Below are positions 40,946 to 50,237 of a DNA stretch of 64,000 bases, piece after piece; positions within the stretch are counted from its first letter, which is position 1; each line of letters starts with the position of its first letter. Source of the DNA: Lipingzhangella_A rawalii (GTDB taxonomy: Bacteria > Actinomycetota > Actinomycetes > Streptosporangiales > Streptosporangiaceae); NCBI RefSeq assembly GCF_031628175.1, contig NZ_JAVLVT010000003.1, positions 62,001-126,000 on the forward strand. Reading direction: 5' to 3'. The notes under the pieces are model-generated. The model worked only from the letters and a program-made list of their open reading frames with translations, was not told the origin of the DNA and ran no database searches. A program made the position numbers and the translations under genes.

Positions 40946-41524
40946 TCAGAACTCTGTGGTGATGCAGGCCAGACGGTCTCCGGCGGTGCCCGCAACCCCC
41001 TCGTCCGTGGCGGTGTGCTCCGCGTGCAGCACCACCGAGTTCGCTGCACCGGCACGGGGTTCCCAGTCCACAGCGTGTTCGACGCTCGCGGAGCCGTCCT
41101 CGTCGGTGGTGAAGTCCAGCCAGATCTCGTTGTCGGGGTTAGCGTAGTCCGGGTCTGTGGATACGGCGTCCTCGTCGTCGCTGTCGGCAACGGCGGGATC
41201 CTCCTCGTGCTGGTAATGCGGACCCGAATCCCCGGGGTCGTCGCCACACGCGTCCGTGTGCACATGCGCACCGAAGTCGCGGCTGCCCTCCAGACCGGCA
41301 ACCTCCAGGGACACCTCGAATCCGCCATCATCCAGGGGCGCCGCGGATACGGTGTACTCCGCGCCGGGCGGCACCGCGTCCTCGTCGTAGGTCACGCCCT
41401 GACTGTCCGCGGGTGCGGGTTCGAACACGCCGTCCTCGGTCATTGCCGAAACGGGGTCGTCCTCGCACCCGGACAGCACAACTCCGACGCACAGCAGGCC
41501 AAGTGCCGGACCGGCCATTCGCAT
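40946..41524 (-). CDS. Cu/Zn superoxide dismutase-like lipoprotein
   Basis: A 192-residue lipoprotein with the lipobox VVLSGC (Cys20) and GGAGG seven bases before the ATG. The mature part shows the SodC metal-site order: FGAHVHTDACG (copper His pair), HYQH (bridging/zinc region), NSVVLHAEHTATDEGVAGTAG, and the closing Cys in RLACI, which would form the disulfide with the HTDAC Cys. The rest is very acidic. Several actinobacterial relatives have lost catalytic residues, so superoxide activity needs testing. It would protect the outer face of the membrane, for example against peroxide/superoxide stress. Confidence 0.8.
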   Translation of the reverse strand: MRMAGPALGLLCVGVVLSGCEDDPVSAMTEDGVFEPAPADSQGVTYDEDAVPPGAEYTVSAAPLDDGGFEVSLEVAGLEGSRDFGAHVHTDACGDDPGDSGPHYQHEEDPAVADSDDEDAVSTDPDYANPDNEIWLDFTTDEDGSASVEHAVDWEPRAGAANSVVLHAEHTATDEGVAGTAGDRLACITTEF

Positions 41525-41611
41525 TGGCTACCTCCGCGTACGACAGCAACGCACTGGTTCACTCCCTAGAGTGAACCATACGTCACGCGGAGTTCGGATC
41601 CCGGGCGGTGC

Positions 41612-41983
41612 TCAACCCGCCTGGCGACGCCCTTCCACAGCCTCCATTGCCACGACGGCGGCGGACACGGTCGGATGGACGGCCACCTGACGGTGGAGGC
41701 CGACCAGGCGCAGCACCTTGTTCACCCGGTCGTTCGGCGCCGCCAGGGCGAGACCTCCGCCCTTCTCCGAGACCGTACGGTAGGCGCTGATCACTGCGTT
41801 GAGTCCACTGGAGTCCATAAACTCCAGACCGGACAGGTCGATGATGAGCCACGGGCCGTGGACGTTAACAGCCGTCTCGATGGTTCCCTGGAGGTCGTCA
41901 GCGGTCGCGATGTCGAGTTCTCCCTCGACCATCACGATCACGCTGTTGTTCTCGACCCGGGTATTCAGCCCAAGCCTGTTCAC
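41612..41983 (-). CDS. STAS-domain anti-anti-sigma factor (RsbV/SpoIIAA-like)
   Basis: A 123-residue STAS protein from the GTG at 41983, preceded by GGGAGGA. The domain opens VIVMVEGELDIATADDLQG, and the phosphorylatable Ser is in DLSGLEFMDSSGLNAVI (the second Ser of D-S-S-G). Such proteins bind an RsbW-type kinase and release a sigma factor when dephosphorylated. No kinase or sigma gene is adjacent; an RsbW-like gene lies at 14607-15122. Confidence 0.9.
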   Translation of the reverse strand: MNRLGLNTRVENNSVIVMVEGELDIATADDLQGTIETAVNVHGPWLIIDLSGLEFMDSSGLNAVISAYRTVSEKGGGLALAAPNDRVNKVLRLVGLHRQVAVHPTVSAAVVAMEAVEGRRQAG

Positions 41984-42347
41984 GTTGTCTCCTCCCAGCC
42001 CCGCCATTGGGGGGTCCCCTTATCGCCGTACCGGGGCGATCAACGCAGCGGACTCGTGGTACGCCGCGACCTCACAGACCTGCGCCTCCCGCGGCCCCTC
42101 CAAAGCGTGGATGAGGCGCAGAGGTCCCGCCGGGACACATCGTGTTCTGAGTGCCCGTGAGGCTTCGAATACACACCGTACTGGCTGTATCAGCATCCGG
42201 AAATGCCGATGGTTCGGTTATTTTCTCAGTCACCCGCGGTTTTGACCATGCCCGCGGACCTCGGATGATGTGTCCCGTCTGCCGGAAGCGCGGTACCACA
42301 CGCGGGGCGAAGTGGACCGGCCCGCCGCCCGGGAGTAGCCCGCCGGG
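41984..42347. other. 364-base intergenic region
   Basis: Lies between the STAS gene and the end of meaB, all on the minus strand. I see no gene; the STAS promoter should be here. A tight inverted repeat (TAGCCCG-C-CGGGCTA, 42336-42350) covers the meaB stop codon. Confidence 0.5.
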
Positions 42348-43352
42348 CTAACTGATGCCCAGAGCCCGCAGGACGCGGTTCGCGGCGGTTTGGGCCGTAA
42401 GCTCCCCACCGCGGACTCGCTCCTCCAGTTCGGGGGTGAGCTTGGCCACCTCCGGGTCGCGCTGGAGCCGGTCCAGGATCGCCTCTCGCACCGTCTGCCA
42501 CAGCCAGTCCACCCGCTGCTGGGCCCGACGCTCCTCCAGCTCCCCGGTCTCGACCATCGCCTCCCGGTGCCGCTCGACGGCCTCCCACACCTCGTCCAGC
42601 CCGGTCTCCTCCTGGCCACTACAGGTGAGAACCGGAGGGTTCCAGTTCGCCTCGGCCGAGCGCACCAGCCGCAGGGCCCGGGCGAGCTGACGCGCCGCGC
42701 GTCGGGCGTCCTGCTGTTGGGGCCCGTCCGCCTTGTTCACCGCGATCACGTCGGCGAGCTCCAGGACACCGCGCTTGATGCCCTGGAGCTGGTCCCCCGT
42801 GCGGGCCAGGGTCAGGAACACGAACGTGTCCACCATGTCCGCCACGGCCACTTCGGACTGTCCCACACCAACGGTCTCCACCAGGACCACCGAGTAGCCG
42901 GCCGCCTCGACCAGCGTCATGGTCTCCCGGGTGGCGCGGGCCACGCCGCCGAGCGTGCCCGCCGTCGGGGAGGGGCGGACAAAGGCACGCTGGTCCGTGG
43001 CCAGGCGCGCCATCCGGGTCTTGTCGCCGAGAATGCTGCCGCCGCGGCGGGACGAGGACGGGTCGACCGCAAGGACCGCCACCCGGTGCCCCTGGTCCAC
43101 CAGGTGGCTGCCCAGCGCGTCCACGAGAGTCGACTTGCCGACCCCGGGAACCCCGGACAGTCCGACCCGGTGTGCGCCGCCGGCGTGTGGCAACAACCGC
43201 CGCAACAGTTCCTGAGCAGCCTCGACGTGGTCCGCCCGGCGGGACTCGACCAGAGTGATCGCCCGCGCCAGGACCGTGCGGTCCCCAGAGAGCACACCCT
43301 CGGCATAGGTGTCCACATCGGGCTGCGGGCGTCGCGGAGATGGGGAGTTCAC
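42348..43352 (-). CDS. meaB: MeaB/ArgK-type GTPase, methylmalonyl-CoA mutase chaperone
   Basis: A 334-residue G3E GTPase. The P-loop is GVPGVGKS (residues 67-74); switch regions include AVDPSSSRRGGSILGDKTRM and VLVETVGVGQSEV, and the base-recognition NKAD follows. MeaB loads and protects the adenosylcobalamin of methylmalonyl-CoA mutase. Its GTG start overlaps the mutB stop by four bases. Length is normal. Confidence 0.95.
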   Translation of the reverse strand: MNSPSPRRPQPDVDTYAEGVLSGDRTVLARAITLVESRRADHVEAAQELLRRLLPHAGGAHRVGLSGVPGVGKSTLVDALGSHLVDQGHRVAVLAVDPSSSRRGGSILGDKTRMARLATDQRAFVRPSPTAGTLGGVARATRETMTLVEAAGYSVVLVETVGVGQSEVAVADMVDTFVFLTLARTGDQLQGIKRGVLELADVIAVNKADGPQQQDARRAARQLARALRLVRSAEANWNPPVLTCSGQEETGLDEVWEAVERHREAMVETGELEERRAQQRVDWLWQTVREAILDRLQRDPEVAKLTPELEERVRGGELTAQTAANRVLRALGIS

Positions 43353-45715
43353 CGGTCGTGCCCCAACTCCCGCCCCAGCCGTTCCACCAGTTCCGCGGCC
43401 GCGTCCGGGATCACGGTTCCGGGGCCGAAGATCGCGGCGGCGCCGGCCTCGCGCAGTGGCTCCTCGTCCGCGGGGGGAATCACTCCTCCCGCAACGATCA
43501 TGATGTCCGGCCGGTCGAGGGCGTCCAGCTCGGAACGCAGCGCAGGAACCAGCGTCAGGTGTCCGGCCGCGAGGGAGGACACCCCCACGATGTGCACGTC
43601 GGCTTCCACCGCCTGCCGTGCCACCTCGGCCGGGGTCTGGAACAGGGGACCTACATCCACGTCGAAACCCAGGTCGGCGAACGCTGTGGCGATGACCTTC
43701 TGGCCCCGGTCGTGCCCGTCCTGCCCCATCTTCGCCACCAGGATTCGAGGGCGTCGCCCCTCTGCCTCGGTGAAGTGTTCCACCTGCTGGCTGACGCTCG
43801 CGACCGTGTGGGTCTGCGTACCCTCCTGCGCGCCCGGATCGGTCGCGTTGCCCGTGTGGGCGGCTTCGTCTCGGTACACCCCCGAAATGGTATGCACCTG
43901 ACCCGAGTGCCGTCCGAACACCCGCTCCAGCGCGGCGGACATTTCCCCGACCGTGGCCATGGCGCGTGCCGCGTCCACCGTCCGGGCGAGCAGGTTGTCC
44001 CGCAGATCCGCGTCGTCGCCACCCGCCGCGAAGCCGGCCTCGGCGGCCCGTTGGGCGGCCGCGGTGAGGCGCTCCAGCGCCTCCTCGGTGGCTGTGGAGT
44101 CCCGCTCGGCCCGAAGCCGTTCCAGCTTGGCGAGCTGTTCGGCCCGCACCCGGCTGTTGTCCACGGCCCGCACCTCGATGCCGGCGCTGCTGGCGTCGTG
44201 CTCCGGGCGGTAAGTGTTCACCCCGATCACCGGCTGGCGGCCCGAGTCGATGCGGGCCTGGGCACGGGTGGCGGCCTCTTCGATCCGTGCCTTCGGGATT
44301 CCGGCGTCCAGGGCCGCAGCCATCCCGCCGGCCTCCTCGACCTCCCGGAGGTGCTCCTGGGCGCGACGGGCGAGGTCGGCGGTGAGCCGTTCCACGAAAG
44401 CGCTGCCGCCCCAGGGATCGATGACCCGGCGGGTTCCGGTTTCCTGCTGCAACAGCAGCTGGGTGTCCCGAGCGATGCGTGCGGAGAAGTCCGAGGGCAG
44501 CGCCAGGGCCTCATCGAGGGCGTTGGTGTGCAGGGACTGCGTGTGGCCCTGGGTCGCGGCCATCGCCTCCACACAGGTACGGGTCACGTTGTTGAACACG
44601 TCCTGTGCGGTCAGCGACCATCCGGACGTCTGGCAGTGCGTGCGCAGGGACAACGAACGCGGCTTCTGCGCACCGTGATCCCGGACCAGCCCGGCCCACA
44701 GCAGGCGGGCGGCCCGCAGCTTGGCGACCTCCATGAAGAAATCCATGCCGATCGCCCAGAAGAACGACAGCCGGGGAGCGAAGGCGTCCACGTCCAAGCC
44801 GGCGGCGGTGCCCGCACGCAGGTACTCCACCCCGTCGGCCAGGGTGTAGGCCAGCTCCAGATCGGCCGTGGCCCCGGCCTCCTGCATGTGGTACCCGGAG
44901 ATGGATATGGAGTTGAACCGCGGCATCCGCGCCGAGGTGTAGGCGAAGATATCGGAGATGATCCGCATCGAGGGCTGTGGCGGGAAGATGTAGGTATTGC
45001 GGACCATGAACTCCTTGAGGATGTCGTTCTGGATGGTCCCGGCCAGCTGTTCGGGGGCGACCCCCTGTTCCTCCGCCGCCACGATGTACAGCGCGAGCAC
45101 CGGAAGTACCGCACCGTTCATGGTCATGGACACGGTCATCTGGTCCAGCGGAATCCCGTCGAACAGTTCCCGCATGTCCAGGATCGAGTCGATCGCCACC
45201 CCGGCCATACCGACGTCGCCGGTGACCCGCGGGTGGTCGGAGTCATAGCCGCGGTGGGTGGCCAGATCGAAGGCGATGGACAACCCCTTCTGGCCCGCGG
45301 CGAGGTTACGCCGGTAGAAGGCATTGGACTCCGCCGCGGTCGAGAAGCCGGAGTACTGCCGGACCGTCCACGGCTGGGTGGTGTACATGGTCGGGTACGG
45401 CCCACGCACGTACGGCGGAATTCCGGGGTAGCTGTCGACGAAGCCCAGCCCCGCCCGGTCCGCCGCCGTGTACAGGGGACGCAGCGACACACCCTCGGGG
45501 GTGGAGGTCTCCAGCGCGTCCACGCCCTTGCCCGTGGTGGCGAACACGGCCTGTTCCCATCGGGCTCGGTCGTCGGTTTCGGGGGACTCGGGGGACGCGG
45601 CGGACGCGGCGGAGGCAGCAGAGTCAGCGGAGGCGTGCTCCGCACCGCCGTGCAGCCCCACGGTCGTGAAGTCGGGGATCCGCGCCGTGCTGGACGGTTC
45701 GGGTGCCGCCGTCAT
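43349..45715 (-). CDS. mutB: Methylmalonyl-CoA mutase, large (catalytic) subunit
   Basis: A 788-residue B12 enzyme that interconverts methylmalonyl-CoA and succinyl-CoA. The TIM barrel contains GPYPTMYTTQPWTVRQYSGF, RPRLSFFWAIG-like APRLSFFWAIGMDFF, and SLSLRTHCQTSGWSLTAQD. The C-terminal cobalamin domain has DGHDRG near residue 666, whose His ligates cobalt, plus GVSSLAAGH. The N-terminus is extended by an Ala/Ser-rich stretch. It overlaps mutA by ATGA and meaB by GTGA, so the three are translationally coupled. Confidence 0.96.
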   Translation of the reverse strand: MTAAPEPSSTARIPDFTTVGLHGGAEHASADSAASAASAASPESPETDDRARWEQAVFATTGKGVDALETSTPEGVSLRPLYTAADRAGLGFVDSYPGIPPYVRGPYPTMYTTQPWTVRQYSGFSTAAESNAFYRRNLAAGQKGLSIAFDLATHRGYDSDHPRVTGDVGMAGVAIDSILDMRELFDGIPLDQMTVSMTMNGAVLPVLALYIVAAEEQGVAPEQLAGTIQNDILKEFMVRNTYIFPPQPSMRIISDIFAYTSARMPRFNSISISGYHMQEAGATADLELAYTLADGVEYLRAGTAAGLDVDAFAPRLSFFWAIGMDFFMEVAKLRAARLLWAGLVRDHGAQKPRSLSLRTHCQTSGWSLTAQDVFNNVTRTCVEAMAATQGHTQSLHTNALDEALALPSDFSARIARDTQLLLQQETGTRRVIDPWGGSAFVERLTADLARRAQEHLREVEEAGGMAAALDAGIPKARIEEAATRAQARIDSGRQPVIGVNTYRPEHDASSAGIEVRAVDNSRVRAEQLAKLERLRAERDSTATEEALERLTAAAQRAAEAGFAAGGDDADLRDNLLARTVDAARAMATVGEMSAALERVFGRHSGQVHTISGVYRDEAAHTGNATDPGAQEGTQTHTVASVSQQVEHFTEAEGRRPRILVAKMGQDGHDRGQKVIATAFADLGFDVDVGPLFQTPAEVARQAVEADVHIVGVSSLAAGHLTLVPALRSELDALDRPDIMIVAGGVIPPADEEPLREAGAAAIFGPGTVIPDAAAELVERLGRELGHDR

Positions 45716-47601
45716 GTGTCCACCCCCAGGGTTGTGTGCAGTGTGCGCAGCAGTTCGAGCGCGGCGCCCGCGGCGTGCACGTGCCCGTCCGTGTCCTCGG
45801 GTATACCCGGCCCGTCCGGGTGGCCCGCGACGAGTACCGTGTTGGCCCCGGCCGCCCGCAGTGCCGCCACGGTGTCCGTGGCGAGTTCCGCGTATGCGGC
45901 GTCGCTGCCGCACAGGCAGGCGATCCGGGTGCCACTGGCGGCGAATCCCTCCGCCGCCGCTGCCGCACTGGTCAGCTCCCCACCGGGAATGGTGTCGATT
46001 CCACCGGCAGCGAGCAGGTTCGCCACCTCGGTGGCGCGGGCCGTGTGCCCGGCCTGTGGGCCGAGCGTGGCCAGGAAGACCGCGGGCCGGTGGCCCGTGG
46101 CGGCCTGATGGTTCTCCGCCCGGTCCCGAAGTTCTTCGAAGTCCGCGGCGTAGCGGCGAAGCGGCAGGATCGCGTCCGGTGCCGTGGGTTCCGGCGCGGG
46201 GTCCCGCTCCAAGAGCGCTTCGGCGAGTTCGGGAAACGCGCTCACGCCCGTGATTGGGTCCCGGCGATGGGCGAGGTGGTCCCGGCGCTGTTCCCACACG
46301 GTGTGCACCATCTCGGTGACCTGGCCAGAGGAGAGGGCCTCGGGCATCCCGCCCGCCGCCTCGATCCGCTGCATAACCTGCCAGGCGGAGTCGGCCAGAT
46401 CGCTGGTGAGCTGTTCGACGTAGCCGGAGCCACCGGCGGGGTCGATCACCCGCGCCATGCCGGACTCGTGCAGCAGCAGCGCCTGCACGTTGCGGGCGAT
46501 TCGGTACCCGTCGGTGCTGGGACGGCCCAGGGCACTGTCGAACGGATGCACGGTGATGGCCGTGGCCCCACCCACGGCCGCCGCGAGGCAGGCCACGGTG
46601 GTGCGCGGAATGTTCACGTAGGGCGCGCGGCGGGTCAGCATGGCACGGGAGGTCACGGCGTGCTGCCGCATCCCGCGTTCCGACTCCGCCAATCCGCAGG
46701 CTTCGGTGACGCGGTGCCACAGAGTGCGGGCGGCGCGCAGCTTGGCGATGGTCAGGAACTGGTCGGCGCTGGCGGCGAAGCGGAACTCCAACTGGCGCGC
46801 GGCCGTGGCCAGGTCGAGACCCGCGTGGGTCAGCAGCCGCAGGTAGGTGATGCCGCTGGCCAGGGCGGCCCCCAGTTCGATCCCCTCGGACGCACCCGCG
46901 TCATGGTAGGCACGTGCGTCCACGGCAATGGTGTGTAGCTGGGGATAGCGCCGTGCATAGCCGGCTGCCAGCGCGGCCGTATCGGCCAGTTCGTGTGCCC
47001 CGGGACCGGTGGCGCCGCTCGTCGCGGCGACCGTCAGGGGGTCCAGCCCGAGGTTTCCCCGGACCGCGTCCTCGGGGAGGCCGTGGTCCGCGTAGGCCCG
47101 CAGCAGGGCCTCGGCAGCCTCGGGGGCGGCTGCACCGGCGCTCAGGGTGACCGGGGCGACGTCCAGGTCCACGTCGGTCAGGGCTGTTTCGATGCCCGTG
47201 GCGGGAATCCCGCCGGGGCCCACGGCCAGCCACACCGAGGTAACCCCGCCCTCCAGGTCGGCGCGGATCGCGTCCCGCGCGGTTTCGGCGTCCGGGTGGG
47301 CGTGCCACTGTCGGATGTCCCAGCCCTCGGTGAATCCCTGAGGGGACGCGCCCCGGGTGAACGGGGCCAATCCGGGATAGCCCGGCGGCGCACCGGGCGT
47401 GTCGTACAACGGGGCGATTTCCAGCCCGTCGTAGGTGGTGCTGGTGAGGGCCTGCTCCACCGGGCCGTCCGCGGGTGGCTCCAGGCCACCCTTACGCAGA
47501 ACCCCGGTGACCAGGGAGCGCCACTCGTCCCGCGAGGGGGTAGGGAATTCAGGAAAGCCCAGGCCACTGGGGCTGTCGACCGTGTTTTCGTGCGCCCGCA
47601 T
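45712..47601 (-). CDS. mutA: Methylmalonyl-CoA mutase, small (non-catalytic) subunit
   Basis: A 629-residue structural partner of MutB. It keeps the mutase outline (GYPGLAPFTRGASPQGFTEG, DPAGGSGYVEQLTSDLADSA), but its C-terminal domain lacks the D-x-H-x-x-G motif and so cannot bind cobalamin. The upstream frame is open much further, but MRAHENTVDS at 47601 gives the right length. No RBS is visible; instead TACCAT stands exactly seven bases before the ATG, the arrangement of a leaderless message. Confidence 0.93.
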   Translation of the reverse strand: MRAHENTVDSPSGLGFPEFPTPSRDEWRSLVTGVLRKGGLEPPADGPVEQALTSTTYDGLEIAPLYDTPGAPPGYPGLAPFTRGASPQGFTEGWDIRQWHAHPDAETARDAIRADLEGGVTSVWLAVGPGGIPATGIETALTDVDLDVAPVTLSAGAAAPEAAEALLRAYADHGLPEDAVRGNLGLDPLTVAATSGATGPGAHELADTAALAAGYARRYPQLHTIAVDARAYHDAGASEGIELGAALASGITYLRLLTHAGLDLATAARQLEFRFAASADQFLTIAKLRAARTLWHRVTEACGLAESERGMRQHAVTSRAMLTRRAPYVNIPRTTVACLAAAVGGATAITVHPFDSALGRPSTDGYRIARNVQALLLHESGMARVIDPAGGSGYVEQLTSDLADSAWQVMQRIEAAGGMPEALSSGQVTEMVHTVWEQRRDHLAHRRDPITGVSAFPELAEALLERDPAPEPTAPDAILPLRRYAADFEELRDRAENHQAATGHRPAVFLATLGPQAGHTARATEVANLLAAGGIDTIPGGELTSAAAAAEGFAASGTRIACLCGSDAAYAELATDTVAALRAAGANTVLVAGHPDGPGIPEDTDGHVHAAGAALELLRTLHTTLGVDT

Positions 47602-47608
47602 ACCCGAG

Positions 47609-47614
47609 ATGGTA
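47609..47614 (-). promoter_or_regulatory. -10 box for a leaderless mutA transcript
   Basis: On the minus strand TACCAT is separated from the mutA ATG by seven bases (47602-47608). In actinobacteria a TAnnnT box at this distance places the transcription start on the A of the start codon. Confidence 0.55.
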
Positions 47615-47827
47615 GGGAATCGGGTTCGGTTCGTGCACCAGCGGGGTCGGCTTGGTCGGGGTACTACCTCCGGGGGAGTTCCAGATCCCGCTGCGGAGGC
47701 ACGACGTGGGCGGAAGCCACGGCCTACGGTGGAAGCACCGCAGGGCAGCATCATCCACGCCTGCGGCGGGAGCGGCACCGAGGTGGGAACGGGCGTGACA
47801 GCAGGGCGGGAGCGGCGCGCGTCCACG

Positions 47828-49351
47828 ATGTGGGCGAGACTTCGAGCATGGGGCGCACTCGCGGGCACCGCGGTGTACGAGGCCCTGGTGCGGGGGCCGG
47901 AACTCGCCCCCGGGGAAACCGGGGGCGACCGCGGGGCACACCCACATCGGGGACGTATGGTCCTCGGCGTGTGCCGCGCGATCGCGGGAGACTCCCCCAC
48001 GGCCGTCGTCGCAGTGCGCTGCGTCATGGCGGCAATGATCCTGGCCAGCGGGGTGGGAATCCTGCTGTACCTCCTGCTGTGGTTCGTCCTCCCGTCGGAG
48101 CTGACCCGGTCCGAGCCCGAGGGCCAGACGGAACGTCCCGCCGCCCATGGCCTGCTGCGTGCCACCCTCCGCTGGGCCACCGTGCTGCTGGCAAGCGGGG
48201 TCGTGGCTGCCACATCCACCCAGCAGCTGCTGATGTCGCAGGTCGCATGGCCTGCGGCCCTCGGCGGCGGCCTGCTTGTGGGCGTGCCACTCCTCTTCGT
48301 GCTGCACGCACCACTGCCGGCCTGGCGCGTCTTGGCCCTGGGCAACCTGCTGGCGGTCGTGCTGCTGGGACTCCAGGGCCCCGCCGCGGTGCCCCAGGAC
48401 ACCGCCTATCCCATCGCCCTGTGGCCCTGGCCGGTGACCGGGCTACTGGCTCTGGCCGTGGCGCTGTACCTGGTGGCCACGCGTCTGCCGGCGCGGGTCA
48501 CCGTCGCGGTAGGGGGCCTCACGGTGTGCGGGGTGCTGCTCCCGGCAGCGGTCCTGGTGGGGACGCCCGGGTGGCAGCCGGTCTGGCTGGGGGCACTGGT
48601 CGGGGTCATCCTCGCCTACGGCCACACCGTGCGGGGGCGGCGTGCGGCCCGCCGCGACCTGGAGCGCGAAACCGAGCTGCGACGTCAGGACCAGGCCCGC
48701 CAGGCCGTACTCAAGGAGCGTTCCCGGATTGCGCGGGAGCTGCACGACGTCGTCTCGCACCACATGTCCATGATCGCGATCCAGGCGGACGCCGCCCCCT
48801 ATAAGCATCCTGAACTCTCGAGCGAGGCGACGGCAACGTTCCACACACTGCGGGACACCGCACGGGAGGCGCTCGGGGAGATGCGGCGCGTGGTGGGTCT
48901 GCTGCGCGAGGACACCGAGCATGCCGAGCGCGACCCCCAGCCGGGGCTGGCGCAGCTGGAGACACTCGTCGCAGGGGTGCGGGCCGCGGGTGTGGCGGTG
49001 GATCTCCGGGTACGTTCCCCCGATGTGCCGCTGCCGGACGCCGTGGACGTCTCGGTGTACCGGATCGTGCAGGAGGCGTTGAGTAACGCGAGCCGGCACG
49101 CGCCCGGTGCCGCGGTCGAGGTGCGAGTGGAACCCGCCGGGGGGCAGCTGGTGGTATCGGTACGGAACGGGCCGGGCAGCCACGTGGACACGCCCGCGGC
49201 GCCGGATCCGGGCGGTGGACACGGCCTGGTGGGGATGCGGGAACGCGTGGTGATGCTGGGCGGGAGCCTGCGTACGGGGACGCTGCCGGACGGAGGATTC
49301 CAGGTCGTCGCCCAGCTTCCGATCACCGTGTCCACGGGGAGTGGCGGCTAG
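47828..49351 (+). CDS. Histidine kinase with N-terminal PspC domain
   Basis: About 507 residues from the ATG at 47828 (an in-frame GTG at 47795 is possible). A PspC segment (VLGVCRAIAGDSPTAVVAVR... with a hydrophobic helix) opens the protein. Five or six more membrane helices follow to about residue 260, then a NarL-family kinase core: ERSRIARELHDVVSHHM with the phosphorylated His306, and an HATPase domain (VQEALSNASRHAPG, GGGHGLVGMRERV). It probably senses envelope stress and phosphorylates the response regulator whose gene follows after 32 bases. Confidence 0.88.
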   Translation: MWARLRAWGALAGTAVYEALVRGPELAPGETGGDRGAHPHRGRMVLGVCRAIAGDSPTAVVAVRCVMAAMILASGVGILLYLLLWFVLPSELTRSEPEGQTERPAAHGLLRATLRWATVLLASGVVAATSTQQLLMSQVAWPAALGGGLLVGVPLLFVLHAPLPAWRVLALGNLLAVVLLGLQGPAAVPQDTAYPIALWPWPVTGLLALAVALYLVATRLPARVTVAVGGLTVCGVLLPAAVLVGTPGWQPVWLGALVGVILAYGHTVRGRRAARRDLERETELRRQDQARQAVLKERSRIARELHDVVSHHMSMIAIQADAAPYKHPELSSEATATFHTLRDTAREALGEMRRVVGLLREDTEHAERDPQPGLAQLETLVAGVRAAGVAVDLRVRSPDVPLPDAVDVSVYRIVQEALSNASRHAPGAAVEVRVEPAGGQLVVSVRNGPGSHVDTPAAPDPGGGHGLVGMRERVVMLGGSLRTGTLPDGGFQVVAQLPITVSTGSGG

Positions 49352-49370
49352 CGCATCCGGGTGGGTTGGC

Positions 49371-49376
49371 TAGATT
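49371..49376 (+). promoter_or_regulatory. -10 box for a leaderless response-regulator transcript
   Basis: TAGATT is followed by seven bases and then the GTG of the response regulator at 49384. No RBS is present. This suggests that the regulator gene can be transcribed on its own as well as from the kinase promoter. Confidence 0.55.
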
Positions 49377-49383
49377 GACCCAC

Positions 49384-50067
49384 GTGACTATCACGGTTGT
49401 CGTGGCGGACGATCACGCCATGGTTCGGGACGGGATCGCCACCCTGCTGGACGCCGCCCCGGACATCGAGGTGGTGGGCCAGGCCGCGGATGGCGCCGAG
49501 GCCGTGGAACTGGTGCGTGAGCATCGCCCGGACGTGGTGGTGATGGACGTGCGGATGCCGGTGATGGACGGGCTCACGGCGACGCGGCGCATCACCGAGC
49601 TGGATGGTTCCACTGCGCCCGCACCCACCCGCGTTGTCGTACTGACCACGTTTGACCTGGACGAGTATGTCTACGATGCCCTTGCCGCGGGGGCCAGTGG
49701 CTTTCTGCTGAAGGACGCCCCCATGGAGGAGCTCCGTTCGGCGGTACAGGTCGTCGCGAACGGCGACGCGCTACTGGCGCCGGCGGTCACCCGCCGGGTC
49801 ATCGCGGAGATCGCCAGTCGGCGTAGGCAGCGCAGCACGGTCGCGAACCCCGCTGCGGTGACCCAGCTGACCGCTCGAGAAGTCGACGTTCTGCGCCAGA
49901 TCGCCCGCGGTCGTTCCAATGCCGAGATCGCGGCGGAACTGTACCTGGCGGAGCAGACCGTCAAGACCCACGTCGGGCGGATTCTCACGAAGCTGGATCT
50001 GCGGGACCGCACCCAGGCGGTCGTGTTTGCCTACGAGAACGGGCTGGTGTCCGGCGGGTCCGGGTAG
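49384..50067 (+). CDS. NarL/LuxR-type response regulator
   Basis: A 227-residue two-component regulator from the GTG at 49384. The receiver domain opens VTITVVVADDHAMVRDGIA; the phospho-acceptor is Asp55 in VVVMDVRMPVMDG; the conserved Lys is in GFLLKDAPMEEL. A LuxR HTH follows (AVTQLTAREVDVLRQIARG, SNAEIAAELYLAEQTVKTHV). It pairs with the upstream kinase. Confidence 0.94.
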   Translation: MTITVVVADDHAMVRDGIATLLDAAPDIEVVGQAADGAEAVELVREHRPDVVVMDVRMPVMDGLTATRRITELDGSTAPAPTRVVVLTTFDLDEYVYDALAAGASGFLLKDAPMEELRSAVQVVANGDALLAPAVTRRVIAEIASRRRQRSTVANPAAVTQLTAREVDVLRQIARGRSNAEIAAELYLAEQTVKTHVGRILTKLDLRDRTQAVVFAYENGLVSGGSG

Positions 50068-50237
50068 GTGCCGGGGCCGCACCGTAACCCTGCACCCCCG
50101 TCGGCCTGGTTGTGCGTGCTCCTATTGGCCTTCGAGAGCTGGTGGATCGCGTTGATGCCCAGTTCGCTGGCCACCACCTGGGCATCGTTGCGGGTCTCGC
50201 CGTCGGTGCTGCGTTGGCCGAGTGCCGGCGCCGTGGG

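Noticed and set aside
43340..46108. Plus-strand open frame of over 900 codons opposite mutB
   Set aside because: It is antisense to a clear mutase; composition is Arg/Gly/His/Val-biased with no domains and no RBS.
47602..47827. Cobalamin riboswitch upstream of mutA
   Set aside because: No B12-box-like sequence in the 226-base divergent gap, and the probable leaderless start leaves no room for a leader RNA.
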